Counted from the stretch's first letter, positions 26,230-34,944 are shown. The stretch: DNA of 64,000 nt from Tritrichomonas musculus (GCA_039105265.1 JAPFFF010000011.1:5146001-5210000); one strand, 5' to 3'. Made by a program: numbers and translations. The notes: generated by a model not told the origin, from the letters alone.

Positions 26230-29200
26230 TTAATGGTTTTCAAAGAAATACTTTGATGCATTCATTCCGTAAATGTAGGGACAACAACATTGATTTGATA
26301 ACACTAACATTTTTGTATGAGCTGCTGTTAAAGCATTTTTGATAACAGTTATCTTACTCATCAGTTGTGAATTCATTTGAAGGTTTATATTTTTGCCTTT
26401 CACTACTGTCTGCCCGTCGATGACTTCTTTATAATCACTTGATTTGATGTTGTTCTTCTTCAATGAAACACCTTTGAGTTTAAGTGATATTGTTCTATCA
26501 CCTCTCCATATCGTATAACATTTAGAGCATAAAGCAACTTGACTTGCTCCGAACTTTTCTACACAACAACCGAGAATCTTTTTCTCATCATATACATCAC
26601 CGACTGCAGGATTTGGCATAAATGAATAAATGTGTTTATCATAAAATGTTTTGTCTTTGATGACGTAATCAAACAGCTGATTAATCGGTTTATTCATATC
26701 GCCAGCGATTGACATGTAAAGGCTGTCCGTATCGACCGAGTTAAAATGAATCTTATTCATGTCAATGCATTTGTAAAGAAAGTCATAAATGAAAGTCAAA
26801 TACCAGTATTTCGCATTGTCTAAAGTCCAGAATGATTCCTGAAGACATGTATTACATTTGAATGAATGAGGTTGTGATTGTATCAAATAACAATCATTTG
26901 ACAATTTACATCCATTGCGATAAGTATCGGATGCAATCAATTGAAAGGCTTTATTTTTATCAACAATTCTGACTTTATTAAAGTTCTCTGAATTCATACC
27001 GTCATATCCGTAAGATCCGTTCATACTAATCTTGTAAAACTTTTCGTTACAAACTTCGTTTGCAAGGCTGCCGTTAGCAGCTTTTCCGTGTGTCTTTCCT
27101 GACAATATATCTTGACGCTTCTTCATAAACTCACAAACAAATTGATTGAATCCGTCATGAGCTTCATATAAACTTAAGCTCTTAATGTCATCAACAATAA
27201 GTCCGTGGTCGATTAAAAACCATAAAAGGTAATTCGAGAACGTCATAAATGTTCCGCATGTATCAAGCAACATTGTCAGCTTTCTTGTTTCTTTATCTGC
27301 TGAATTCAGTTTATTGTCTTTCATGTATTTGTACATATAGCTTCCGATTGTTTGTTCATCATTCATTATATTGATATTTCTAAACACAGGAGGGAAATTA
27401 ATCAAATCGTTGATTTTATTCTTTGGACATCTCAATTTGACTTCAGCTTTGAATATAAACTCAGGATTGGATGCTAATCGCTTCTTTGATTGAATGATAT
27501 TCATTGCAGTATTAAGAACCTTTTCATTCTTGTTTCCATCTTCATCATAAACATCAAATCGTTTTATAAATGAACCAGGCATGTACATGATTCCTCCGTG
27601 ATAAGGATTGAATGAATGTTTTACTGAACTGAATGATGAGGGATACAATGAATTGAAATCAATACCAGCAACGTGTGAAACTATGTTTGAAGTGTCATAG
27701 CTGATGATTCTGTCATTAACGGCATCATATTTGAGTTTATTGATTAATGTTTGACCTCTGATGTTCACTCGATGAAGTACATTTGATAAACCTCCCGTTA
27801 TGTTCTCTCTCAAGTTGTAGTATTCTTTTTCATCAGTTATGAGTGTCGGAAGGTGATGGAGCTTGCAGAATTTCTTCAATTGTATTTTGGTTCTTGTTAT
27901 CTTATCATCATCACGTTGTCTTAAACGATTACATTCAGCACAAGCCAACAAACAGTTATCAATCTGATGTCCTTTGTTGTTATCTATTCGGTCAAGAGTT
28001 GGTTTGTTTTCATATGTGAAGTGTTCACCACATAAATGACATTTACCTGTTTCATTTGATTCATACAATTTCATGAATGCATCAAAATCTTTTTCACTAA
28101 CACATTTTTTTAAATCCCTTTTATTTTCTTTCGTCTGGTTATGTTTTTCATCTTGCTTTCGATAGTTATCACATTTATTTAACCACCATTTCATTGATGG
28201 TTTGAATGTATTTGATTTGTTGATGATTTCATAGTCGTTCTTCGGGTTGAAATCTTTGTAAGCGAGAGCATATTTGATACATGAAGCGTTCTTTGACAAT
28301 GAAAGATTACTTATCAAATCAACTTTATATTCAGCATTCATTTGAATAAGGTTGTCAATAGGTTTAATCATCATTTCAACATCATTGTCATTGTATGATA
28401 ACAGGTAATCCCAACGTGTTGCAAACCTCTTTGAATCTATCAAATACTCTTCATAATCAGCTTTCGTTAATGGATTCTTTTGATTGAGATAACTGTAGAA
28501 GTCTTCATATTTGAACGGTTCACTCTTTGACAACACTTCATTATAATTATCACTGTTGATTGCTTCATAAGGAAAGACACCTTTCGAACTGTTAGATATC
28601 CCGCCAAAATCGATTCCAAACTGTTTGAGTGTTCCTCCTGCAACAAATGCTTGTGCGTCAATGAATCGTAATCGAATAGGATACTTTGATGATTTCAATA
28701 TGAATTGTTTCAGTGATGTAGCTGTTCCAATCATTCCGCTATCGATAGACCAATGATTTTTAATCAATTGCTCTTTGAATAAGTTTGAATCAAATCGTGA
28801 TGAATTAAAACCGAATACTGTTATTGTTTTCAATGATGAATCTATTTTATTGAGTTCTTCTTCCGATTTATCTTTAATAAAGCTCTTCAAATGATTCAAT
28901 TTATCAACATACACATCACAGCCAACAACAAATAACCATTCAATCCAATTAGCTATGAATTCATTTGTTCGTATATCAAAGTTCTTTGTTATCAAACCTT
29001 TATCAAGTTTCACACATGATGAAACACTCAAAGGAATCAATCGAGAATTGATAACTGATTTATCACTGACTTTCTTTTCAATCTTTTGCTCCATTGTTTC
29101 AAAATCATAAGTGATATAATGCTTTGTTGGCTTCCATGATAAACCGTATGAAAGACAATACAAATAAACAGGATTGTTTAAAATGTGTGGACAGTATGGC

Positions 29201-30804
29201 AAAGCTTCTCGTGAAGGAATGAAATCCTTTTTGAATTTACCTCCTAGCTTCTCACATTTATCTACATGTCTGTTGAATCTGTCAATATGTTCATGTCCTT
29301 TGTGAATATATGAACCGCAATGAGGGCATATATGAATATTTGTTAATGCTTCAGCGTTGATGATGTACATGATGTGAAGTATCTTATCCTTTGAATACAA
29401 CAGAGCTGAAAACGTTTTTGTTTCATCATCGACGTTATGCCATTGATCCTGTAAATCATAAATATGTTTCTCTTTGTCATATTCATAGATGTTGACATTA
29501 ATATTATGCTTCTTCGCTGATTCTTTCATTTCTTCAATCGTGATACCTTTGAATGAGTTTATTAATTGTTTTGCTGCTTTTGTAGGTTTCTTTGTATAAC
29601 TCAAACCGTGTTCATCACATAATATTTTCTTTGCTGCTGCTGTTCTGTCAGAGATTGTGAACGGTCTTTTCATTAATTCTCTATTCAAACAGCAAGCAAG
29701 GAAACGATACCAACACAAACAATCATCAACGTTATCAATAATGATATATTTATTTTTAATGAATTCTTTTGGTAAATCATCAATCTTTCCTGTTATCTTA
29801 ACAACTCGTGAGATTGTAAACGAAACACTCCAAACGATACATAATTTGATGTTTGAAGTAGTGGTTTCATATTCATGAATCTTTGATTCAACATACAGTT
29901 TAACTTTGTCAATATCTTTATTCTCTCTGACTATTATCGGAATTGATGATTTATAGTTTTTCCATTTGATTTCACTTGCTTCATATGTATATCTTTCACT
30001 TTCATTCTTTGGCGGAATCTCAAATATGCCTGTCAATTGAAAATATATTTTGAACGGTTTCACTTCTTGTTTAAATACTGTTTCAGTCAAATATTCATTG
30101 ATGTCTTCAATTGATGAAACTCCGTTTTTGTAATATATTTTAATCGGTTCTTTACTGTCTTCATCTAATCGTTCAACCTTTTCACTATCGTTTGGGTATT
30201 GGTCAATGAAATGACTGCAAGCTTCTACTGCTTCATCAAAGTTCTCAGGTTCATTGATTATGAAATATGAATCATGTTTTGAATGAACACCTTTATAGCC
30301 AAACTTTTTGAGATATTCAATTAATTCAGCATTTTCATTGTTAAATCTGATGTCTTCATATCGTTGAGGTTGTTTGTTTGTCTTTGGCGGTAATGGTCTT
30401 AATAATATATTATCAGATTTGATTAATTGAAGGGCTTTGTTTAGAGCATCATGAGCTATTTTAATATTGGCCTCGATTTGTTTTTGTTTTAGTTTTTGTT
30501 CATCATCTTGTTCTTCTTCAAATTGTTCCTCTTCCTCCTCCTCTTCTTCTGGTTCTTCTGCTTCTCTTTTCATTCTTTTAACGAAATCTAATATTGATAT
30601 GTCATTGATTCTATTACCTTCATGTTCTCTAAAACCGAATGAATTCAGATAGTTTTCTAAGATTGATTTGAAGTGTTTAACATCATAATCACTAGGTTTA
30701 GAGGTTGATAAGCGAGGTTTTAATTGAAGTTCATTATTGATATACCTGATTTGTTCAATAACAAATGATTTGGTATCTTTTTGATAGTAATAACGCGAAC
30801 TCAT
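26230..30804 (-). CDS. Protein-primed family B DNA polymerase of P5, full length
   Basis: 1524 residues, the most complete copy here. Order by rough residue: N-terminal helical domain 1-75; Glu-rich linker 80-110; Cys/His domain with DDCLCWYRFLACCL (about 360); zinc finger CPHCGSYIHKGHEHIDRFNRH (about 490); ExoI TYDFETMEQ (about 565), FNSSRFDSNLF, YNDNDVEMM; HNH-like module CHLCGEHF..LDRIDNNKGH..CAECN (about 920); palm motifs DFNSLYPSSF (about 1048), ISMNGSYGYDG (about 1258) and VDTDSLY (about 1355). A double hairpin at 27050-27081 adds about 12 residues just before motif B. It replicates the element. Confidence 0.9.
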   Translation of the reverse strand: MSSRYYYQKDTKSFVIEQIRYINNELQLKPRLSTSKPSDYDVKHFKSILENYLNSFGFREHEGNRINDISILDFVKRMKREAEEPEEEEEEEEQFEEEQDDEQKLKQKQIEANIKIAHDALNKALQLIKSDNILLRPLPPKTNKQPQRYEDIRFNNENAELIEYLKKFGYKGVHSKHDSYFIINEPENFDEAVEACSHFIDQYPNDSEKVERLDEDSKEPIKIYYKNGVSSIEDINEYLTETVFKQEVKPFKIYFQLTGIFEIPPKNESERYTYEASEIKWKNYKSSIPIIVRENKDIDKVKLYVESKIHEYETTTSNIKLCIVWSVSFTISRVVKITGKIDDLPKEFIKNKYIIIDNVDDCLCWYRFLACCLNRELMKRPFTISDRTAAAKKILCDEHGLSYTKKPTKAAKQLINSFKGITIEEMKESAKKHNINVNIYEYDKEKHIYDLQDQWHNVDDETKTFSALLYSKDKILHIMYIINAEALTNIHICPHCGSYIHKGHEHIDRFNRHVDKCEKLGGKFKKDFIPSREALPYCPHILNNPVYLYCLSYGLSWKPTKHYITYDFETMEQKIEKKVSDKSVINSRLIPLSVSSCVKLDKGLITKNFDIRTNEFIANWIEWLFVVGCDVYVDKLNHLKSFIKDKSEEELNKIDSSLKTITVFGFNSSRFDSNLFKEQLIKNHWSIDSGMIGTATSLKQFILKSSKYPIRLRFIDAQAFVAGGTLKQFGIDFGGISNSSKGVFPYEAINSDNYNEVLSKSEPFKYEDFYSYLNQKNPLTKADYEEYLIDSKRFATRWDYLLSYNDNDVEMMIKPIDNLIQMNAEYKVDLISNLSLSKNASCIKYALAYKDFNPKNDYEIINKSNTFKPSMKWWLNKCDNYRKQDEKHNQTKENKRDLKKCVSEKDFDAFMKLYESNETGKCHLCGEHFTYENKPTLDRIDNNKGHQIDNCLLACAECNRLRQRDDDKITRTKIQLKKFCKLHHLPTLITDEKEYYNLRENITGGLSNVLHRVNIRGQTLINKLKYDAVNDRIISYDTSNIVSHVAGIDFNSLYPSSFSSVKHSFNPYHGGIMYMPGSFIKRFDVYDEDGNKNEKVLNTAMNIIQSKKRLASNPEFIFKAEVKLRCPKNKINDLINFPPVFRNINIMNDEQTIGSYMYKYMKDNKLNSADKETRKLTMLLDTCGTFMTFSNYLLWFLIDHGLIVDDIKSLSLYEAHDGFNQFVCEFMKKRQDILSGKTHGKAANGSLANEVCNEKFYKISMNGSYGYDGMNSENFNKVRIVDKNKAFQLIASDTYRNGCKLSNDCYLIQSQPHSFKCNTCLQESFWTLDNAKYWYLTFIYDFLYKCIDMNKIHFNSVDTDSLYMSIAGDMNKPINQLFDYVIKDKTFYDKHIYSFMPNPAVGDVYDEKKILGCCVEKFGASQVALCSKCYTIWRGDRTISLKLKGVSLKKNNIKSSDYKEVIDGQTVVKGKNINLQMNSQLMSKITVIKNALTAAHTKMLVLSNQCCCPYIYGMNASKYFFENH
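27050..27081 (-). repeat. Double hairpin inserted in frame in P5 PolB
   Basis: CAAAC-TTC-GTTTG (27050-27062) and GCTGC-CGTTA-GCAGC (27067-27081) encode an extra KAANGSLANEVC segment. P1 PolB has no such segment at this place; P6 PolB has a different one. The frame stays open. Confidence 0.75.
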
Positions 30805-30897
30805 TTATGATATAATTAAAAAATCAAATTATTTGAAATTTGAAAAAATGTTAAATCAAAAAATAAAAAAATAATTAGAGTTTTTTATTTCATTGAA

Positions 30898-31305
30898 ATG
30901 ACAGAATTAAGAGAGATAATGAAGCATGTTGAAGAAATACATCATTTGTTAACAATATTAATTGCTAAATCAGATGATAATGAAGGTTCATTTGACAATG
31001 ACAATAATGATTCATCAGATGAAGAGAATCAAATAAAAGATGATAAACCAAAACGAGCTTTATTCAATTCATCAAAGTTCTTGAACGCTCATGACCGTGA
31101 ATTAGTTATACAGTTCCTTGATGATGAACGAATGAAAGAAATAATGAAACTACCACAACATAAACAAGCATCATTTGCAAAACAATTGATTCAAAAGCAT
31201 TTAAATATAAATATAACATCATACATGATTAACAGGATTCTCACATTCAAAAGGCAAAAGACGCATGACAATGATAATGACAATGATAATAATAAGAGCT
31301 ATTAA
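30898..31305 (+). CDS. Conserved acidic-linker helical protein
   Basis: 135 residues. A short N-terminal helix, an Asp/Asn/Ser-rich linker, then a domain RALFNSSKFLNAHDRELVIQFL...KQLIQKHLNINITSYMINRIL that matches 61511-62020 in P6 (THIFNRSKFLDIEDHDRLIQYV). It is divergent from PolB (94 bases between starts) in P5 and lies next to the PolB start in P6 as well. An end block repeat (31303-31335) follows. Function unknown; association with PolB suggests replication. Confidence 0.6.
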   Translation: MTELREIMKHVEEIHHLLTILIAKSDDNEGSFDNDNNDSSDEENQIKDDKPKRALFNSSKFLNAHDRELVIQFLDDERMKEIMKLPQHKQASFAKQLIQKHLNINITSYMINRILTFKRQKTHDNDNDNDNNKSY

Positions 31306-31335
31306 AAGGGGTAATTTTAACCTTCAATTGAAATC
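31303..31335 (-). repeat. P5 intergenic repeat block, copy e (inverted, short)
   Basis: AAAAGGGGTAATTTTAACCT and TCAATTGAAATC: the complement of the front of copy a (16870), placed at the stop of the 30898 gene. Confidence 0.6.
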
Positions 31336-31386
31336 AAATAAATGACTTATATTTTAGGTATCAGTCATCAAAAATCATTTTGAAGT

Positions 31387-31396
31387 TTTATTTTTG
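31387..31396 (+). promoter_or_regulatory. TTTATTTTTG box before 31403 gene
   Basis: The box lies 6 bases before the ATG at 31403. A TTTATTTTTA variant also precedes the next gene (31713). Confidence 0.5.
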
Positions 31397-31402
31397 GTTT
31401 AA

Positions 31403-31648
31403 ATGAATAGTGCTATTAATGGTTTGAGTTGTGATACATCATCTTTACACGCTCAGTTTAGAAGGGTAAAGGATAAGATATTTGATAAATGTATGAATTC
31501 TGAAGATGACGCATTAAACGGAACTTTTGATAAGATGATTCACATACTGTCGATATATAAACAGCTATTTAATGATATTGAATCGATTAAGATACAATTA
31601 AGAACCATTGATGAACGTATTAAATCAGCTGAACAAATGACTTTATAA
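31403..31648 (+). CDS. Unknown 81-residue helical protein
   Basis: MNSAINGLSCDTSSLHAQFR at the start, two Cys, then a coil ending IQLRTIDERIKSAEQMTL. No relative elsewhere in the window. It precedes the C-TM-ATPase string on the same strand and has the TTTATTTTTG box, which supports it as a real gene. Function unknown. Confidence 0.5.
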   Translation: MNSAINGLSCDTSSLHAQFRRVKDKIFDKCMNSEDDALNGTFDKMIHILSIYKQLFNDIESIKIQLRTIDERIKSAEQMTL

Positions 31649-31712
31649 ATGAATCATTGAATGGCTCATCATTAATGTTGTTTTATTTTTACCTAAAACG
31701 AATAACTTAAAT

Positions 31713-32282
31713 ATGAATAAAGCACGTATTCTATCATCAGAAAACGATGCATCAGTTAAGCAGGAACAATCAACCAGTATTAATATAAACATCAAACCAA
31801 AGCAACCACAACCAGTTGAATATCCATCAGTTCAACCATTACCACAATCATCTCAAGCTACAAATTTTACTATACCTCAGATGAGTGGAGTATATCAATC
31901 ACAGCTTCCAACAAACAACGTTTCCCTAGAAAGAGGTATCAGTGATATTGGAGCTGATATAACAGAACTTGAAGCCAGAAACAAATTCCTTGAGATATTA
32001 TTATCCATCTATGAAACCAATCCAATAAAAGTCAATGATTTATTGATTTGTCATTCAAATACATTAATGGAACTCATCAAATTACTAACACAAGCAGATA
32101 AAGTTGAATTGATTGTCAATGATGATTGTGCGTGTAATGGTTGCGTTTCTCGTTCCAAATATCTTTTAATTGATAGGATATTGGTGTACAAAAATAATGA
32201 ATCAAATGACTTGAAATACAAATATAATAGCATTTATACCGAACTCATTAGACACAACATTTCATTAAAAACATGTATTTAA
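31713..32282 (+). CDS. Conserved Polinton protein, family C (P5)
   Basis: 189 residues: KARILSSENDASVKQEQ, a shorter Pro/Gln linker than in P1 and P6, then the conserved domain with CHSNTLMELIKLLTQADKVEL and CACNGC. First gene of C-TM-ATPase. It lacks the in-frame hairpin segments seen in the P1 and P6 linkers, so this is probably closest to the ancestral length. Function unknown. Confidence 0.7.
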   Translation: MNKARILSSENDASVKQEQSTSININIKPKQPQPVEYPSVQPLPQSSQATNFTIPQMSGVYQSQLPTNNVSLERGISDIGADITELEARNKFLEILLSIYETNPIKVNDLLICHSNTLMELIKLLTQADKVELIVNDDCACNGCVSRSKYLLIDRILVYKNNESNDLKYKYNSIYTELIRHNISLKTCI

Positions 32283-32292
32283 AAACTAATAA

Positions 32293-32424
32293 ATGATATA
32301 TGAAATATTAGTTGTTTCATTATTAACAGGTTTATTTTTAGTGAAGATTGTTGAAGTATCTTTAATGATGCCTGACAAAGAACCAGAACTCAGTGAAGAG
32401 ATAAGAACAAAAATGTATTCATGA
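32293..32424 (+). CDS. Single-span membrane micro-protein (TM family, P5)
   Basis: 43 residues: MIYEILVVSLLTGLFLVKIV membrane segment, then PDKEPELSEEIRTKMYS. It lies 10 bases after C and 24 bases before ATPase, as in P1. The sequence differs greatly from the other two copies, but length, hydrophobic profile and the acidic EPELSEE tail are kept, which argues for selection on a protein. Confidence 0.65.
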   Translation: MIYEILVVSLLTGLFLVKIVEVSLMMPDKEPELSEEIRTKMYS

Positions 32425-32448
32425 AGAGCTTTAACGAAAACTAAAGAA

Positions 32449-33393
32449 ATGAAAGGTTTCATGAAACCCACTCAGTTTAATTACAAAGAGATTTTATTCT
32501 CTAGTGGTTCTGATTATGATGATGACCAAATGAGTTTTGCATTTGAATATGAATCATTCAAGCCAACTGTTAATGAAACAACATTTAATATTGATGATGA
32601 GATGAATAAAGCATATCAACGCAATGAATCAAAAATAAAGAATGAATCAATCAGACCGATCGCGAAAGGAATCTATGCACAATACAATTCATTGAACATA
32701 CTTGTCGGAAATCAAGGAAGAGGAAAGAGCCATGTCGTTTTAAGAGATATCATTCAAATGTCAAGATTAAAGAACTCTGACTTTCATTTAATCGTTTATA
32801 TATCTAAGAGCGGAACAATCAATGACGCTACATTTATTGCTCAACGTGAATTGATACAACTTCCGATCAAAGTCATTAGTGATTCAAACGCTGAAGAATA
32901 TCTTAAACAACTTGATTTATATAAAGAATTGTATGATAAATATTGTTCGACTCCAAAAATAGTAATTAAAGGGACGGAGTCACCTTTTGCGAAGCAAAAT
33001 GAAAAGAAGTTAAATGATATGTTTGAGTTTCTTCATATCAATAAGCTAGGTCAACCGAATAAACCGCTAAACACTATCATTCTTTGTGAAGATGCGAGCC
33101 GTTCATTAATTTTAAAGACTGATTACTTTACTAATTATGTTTCACAACTTCGACATAAACACTCAATCGTATATATTAATATTCAGTTCTTCAAAGCAAT
33201 CAAAACTGATTACAAGAATAATGCAACATCATTCTTTATCTTTAGTGGTTATTCTCGTCAAAAGCTAAGTTATGTATATCATCAAGTTCCGATTCCGATT
33301 GAGTTTGAACATTTATGGCAAAAATATAAAGACTTATCAGGTCATCAATTCGTGTTAGTCAATACGAGAACAAATACAATTGAATTTCATTAA
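32449..33393 (+). CDS. FtsK/HerA-like packaging ATPase (P5)
   Basis: 314 residues. P-loop VGNQGRGKS at about residues 88-96, Walker B-like NTIILCED, C-terminal FFIFSGYSRQKLSYVYHQ. Two in-frame ATGs lie at 32449 and 32461; the first is given. A GAA-loop hairpin (32985-32999) encodes part of an extra GTESPFAKQNEKK stretch not found in P1 or P6. The stop overlaps convergent F by 4 bases. Confidence 0.85.
   Translation: MKGFMKPTQFNYKEILFSSGSDYDDDQMSFAFEYESFKPTVNETTFNIDDEMNKAYQRNESKIKNESIRPIAKGIYAQYNSLNILVGNQGRGKSHVVLRDIIQMSRLKNSDFHLIVYISKSGTINDATFIAQRELIQLPIKVISDSNAEEYLKQLDLYKELYDKYCSTPKIVIKGTESPFAKQNEKKLNDMFEFLHINKLGQPNKPLNTIILCEDASRSLILKTDYFTNYVSQLRHKHSIVYINIQFFKAIKTDYKNNATSFFIFSGYSRQKLSYVYHQVPIPIEFEHLWQKYKDLSGHQFVLVNTRTNTIEFH
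32985..32999 (+). repeat. In-frame hairpin in P5 ATPase
   Basis: TTTTGC-GAA-GCAAAA, a perfect 6-bp stem with a GAA loop, inside a segment present only in this ATPase copy. Confidence 0.75.
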
Positions 33394-33848
33394 TCTAATA
33401 TGAGCTGTTGTTGAACACCTACAAACAGACGAGGTGTATTGATATTATATTTTTGTCTCATCTGTTCGATGAGTTCTTTTGTTTTCTTATCATTAACTTT
33501 CCTGATACTGTAATTATAATACTTGTAATCTTTAAATGATTGTTCTTCATTTGAGCCTTCAGCGAAGAACTCAAGTGAATTCGTTGATATCCTTCTTCTA
33601 ACATTTGATGTTAATGTTATATATTCGAGCCCGAGTTCAACAATCTTATCATAATAGAAACGCTTAAATGCATTATCTTTGTTCTTCAATGATATATACA
33701 ACACTTTAGCTTTATATGCAGCCTTTCCGCAAGGTATCGGGTATCTATCACACAATATTGAGAAATCACATTGTTTGAACTTCTCTGATTCATCCAACAT
33801 TTCAATAAGTGAATTAATGTAATCATAAACTTTTGGAGTACTTGACAT
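33390..33848 (-). CDS. Conserved Polinton protein, family F (P5)
   Basis: 152 residues, MSSTPKVYDYINSLIEMLDE at the start, LTSNVRRRIS in the middle and YYNYSIRKVN later. It is nearly the same protein as P4 F at 34276-34734, so P4 and P5 are close relatives. Its leader TTAATTTCACTCTAAAGATATG contains a TCACTCT start-site-like sequence, broken here as TTAATTTCACTCTAAAG and ATATG for clarity. Tail-to-tail with ATPase. Confidence 0.7.
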   Translation of the reverse strand: MSSTPKVYDYINSLIEMLDESEKFKQCDFSILCDRYPIPCGKAAYKAKVLYISLKNKDNAFKRFYYDKIVELGLEYITLTSNVRRRISTNSLEFFAEGSNEEQSFKDYKYYNYSIRKVNDKKTKELIEQMRQKYNINTPRLFVGVQQQLILD

Positions 33849-33918
33849 ATCTTTAGAGTGAAATTAAAAAACAAAAAACAAAAATAAAAACGTCATTGAA
33901 GACACTTCAGATATCTTT

Positions 33919-34125
33919 TTAATAAATGAGTTCTTCAAGTTCAGCTATTAATTGTTCAGGACCGTTGAATTTCTTTAGCTGTTTAATAAAGTGATTTATC
34001 TCTTTTAGTACTTCATCTATGATATCATCATTATCGTAGAGGTATTTTAATGCAGGAATCCATCCTTTTAGCTTTTTATTGATTCTATTAATGAGGATGC
34101 TTAATTGTTCGGCTTGGTTTGACAT
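33919..34125 (-). CDS. Terminal-repeat protein D (P5 right copy)
   Basis: 68 residues, the twin of 13496-13702 inside the right inverted repeat, with a single residue difference. It points inwards like the left copy and is followed by F on the same strand rather than by B. Confidence 0.7.
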   Translation of the reverse strand: MSNQAEQLSILINRINKKLKGWIPALKYLYDNDDIIDEVLKEINHFIKQLKKFNGPEQLIAELEELIY

Positions 34126-34274
34126 TTTATAAATTGCTGATAAAAAAATAAAAAATTTTTGAAAGTTCGATTTTTTGAGTTGTGTTATTTTTGAATTTAA
34201 AAATATGTATTTTAACCCTACCCCTTTTGATACCCCTTTTTTATCCCCTGCTCAGCCGGTCCCCCTATCTCTCT
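33920..34274 (-). repeat. P5 right terminal inverted repeat (355 bp)
   Basis: The complement of 13347-13701 with one base difference seen by eye; the target duplication TATGTC follows at 34275-34280. Confidence 0.9.
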
Positions 34275-34275
34275 T

Positions 34276-34734
34276 ATGTCAACACCAAAAGTTTATGATT
34301 ACATCAATTCACTTATTGATATGTTGGATGAATCAGAGAAGTTCAAACAATGTGATTTCTCAATTCTGTGTGATAGATATCCAATACCTTGTGGAAAGGC
34401 TGCATATAAATCTAAAGTGATATACATATCATTGAAGAACAAAGATAATGCATTTAAACGATTATATTATGATAAGATTGTTGAACTCGGGCTCGAATAT
34501 ATAACATTAACATCAAATGTTAGAAGAAGAATATCAACAACATCTATTGAGTTCTTCGTTGAAGGTTCAAATGAAGAGCAATCATTTAAAGAATACAAGT
34601 ATTATAATTACAGTATCAGGAAAGTTAATGATAAGAAAACAAAAGAACTCATCGAACAGATGAGACAAAAATATAATATCAATACACCTCAACTGTTTGT
34701 TGGTGTTCAACAACAAATTGTATTAGATGAATGA
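34276..34734 (+). CDS. Conserved Polinton protein, family F (P4)
   Basis: 152 residues, MSTPKVYDYINSLIDMLDE at the start. The P5 insertion fell exactly at its first codon: the start codon here belongs to the duplicated TATGTC, so the frame is complete while its original leader lies 21 kb away at 13320-13346. It overlaps the convergent ATPase by 12 bases. About 90 percent like the P5 F protein by eye. Confidence 0.7.
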   Translation: MSTPKVYDYINSLIDMLDESEKFKQCDFSILCDRYPIPCGKAAYKSKVIYISLKNKDNAFKRLYYDKIVELGLEYITLTSNVRRRISTTSIEFFVEGSNEEQSFKEYKYYNYSIRKVNDKKTKELIEQMRQKYNINTPQLFVGVQQQIVLDE

Positions 34735-34944
34735 AAGGTTATTAGTTCGAACATTGACTAAAACGAATTGATGTGCTTTCATTGTTCTGTATCGATTCCA
34801 TAACTCTTCGAACTCTATTGGAAATGGAACTTGTTGATATATGTAGCCGAGTTTCTGTCGTGAATAACCACTAAAGATGAAGAATGATGTTGCATTATTT
34901 TTCCATTCTGTTGTTAAAGCTTTGAAGAACTGGATGTTAACGAA
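34723..34944 (-). CDS. C-terminal part of the P4 packaging ATPase, cut by P6
   Basis: 73 codons are open from the P6 junction to a TAA, with FVNIQFFKAL, NNATSFFIFSGYSRQKLGYI and FEELWNRYRTMKAHQFVLVN. This matches the last fifth of the P5 ATPase. P6 is inserted in the gene; the rest lies beyond the right end of P6, outside the window. Confidence 0.75.
   Translation of the reverse strand, partial: FVNIQFFKALTTEWKNNATSFFIFSGYSRQKLGYIYQQVPFPIEFEELWNRYRTMKAHQFVLVNVRTNNLSFI

Larger units (their letters stand above)
13347..34274. mobile_element. P5: whole-looking Polinton, 20928 bp
   Basis: It begins AGAGAGATAGGGGGACCGGC and ends with the complement. The terminal inverted repeats are 355 bp (13347-13701 and 33920-34274) with one difference seen by eye. 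A 6-base target duplication TATGTC flanks it (13341-13346, 34275-34280), as is usual for Polintons. It carries PolB, integrase, ATPase, MCP, pVI-like and fibre genes plus about 15 others. Near-identical ends imply recent insertion. All main genes are open. The large structural gene of P6 is here two adjacent frames, so it counts as whole or nearly so. Confidence 0.9.
34275..34944. mobile_element. P4 continuation between P5 and P6
   Basis: The P5 target duplication opens this piece. It holds gene F and the end of a minus-strand ATPase, then stops at the P6 terminus, preceded by AACGAA (34939-34944), the probable P6 target site. Gene order (end repeat, D, F, ATPase) equals that of the right end of P5 read backwards. 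Confidence 0.75.
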
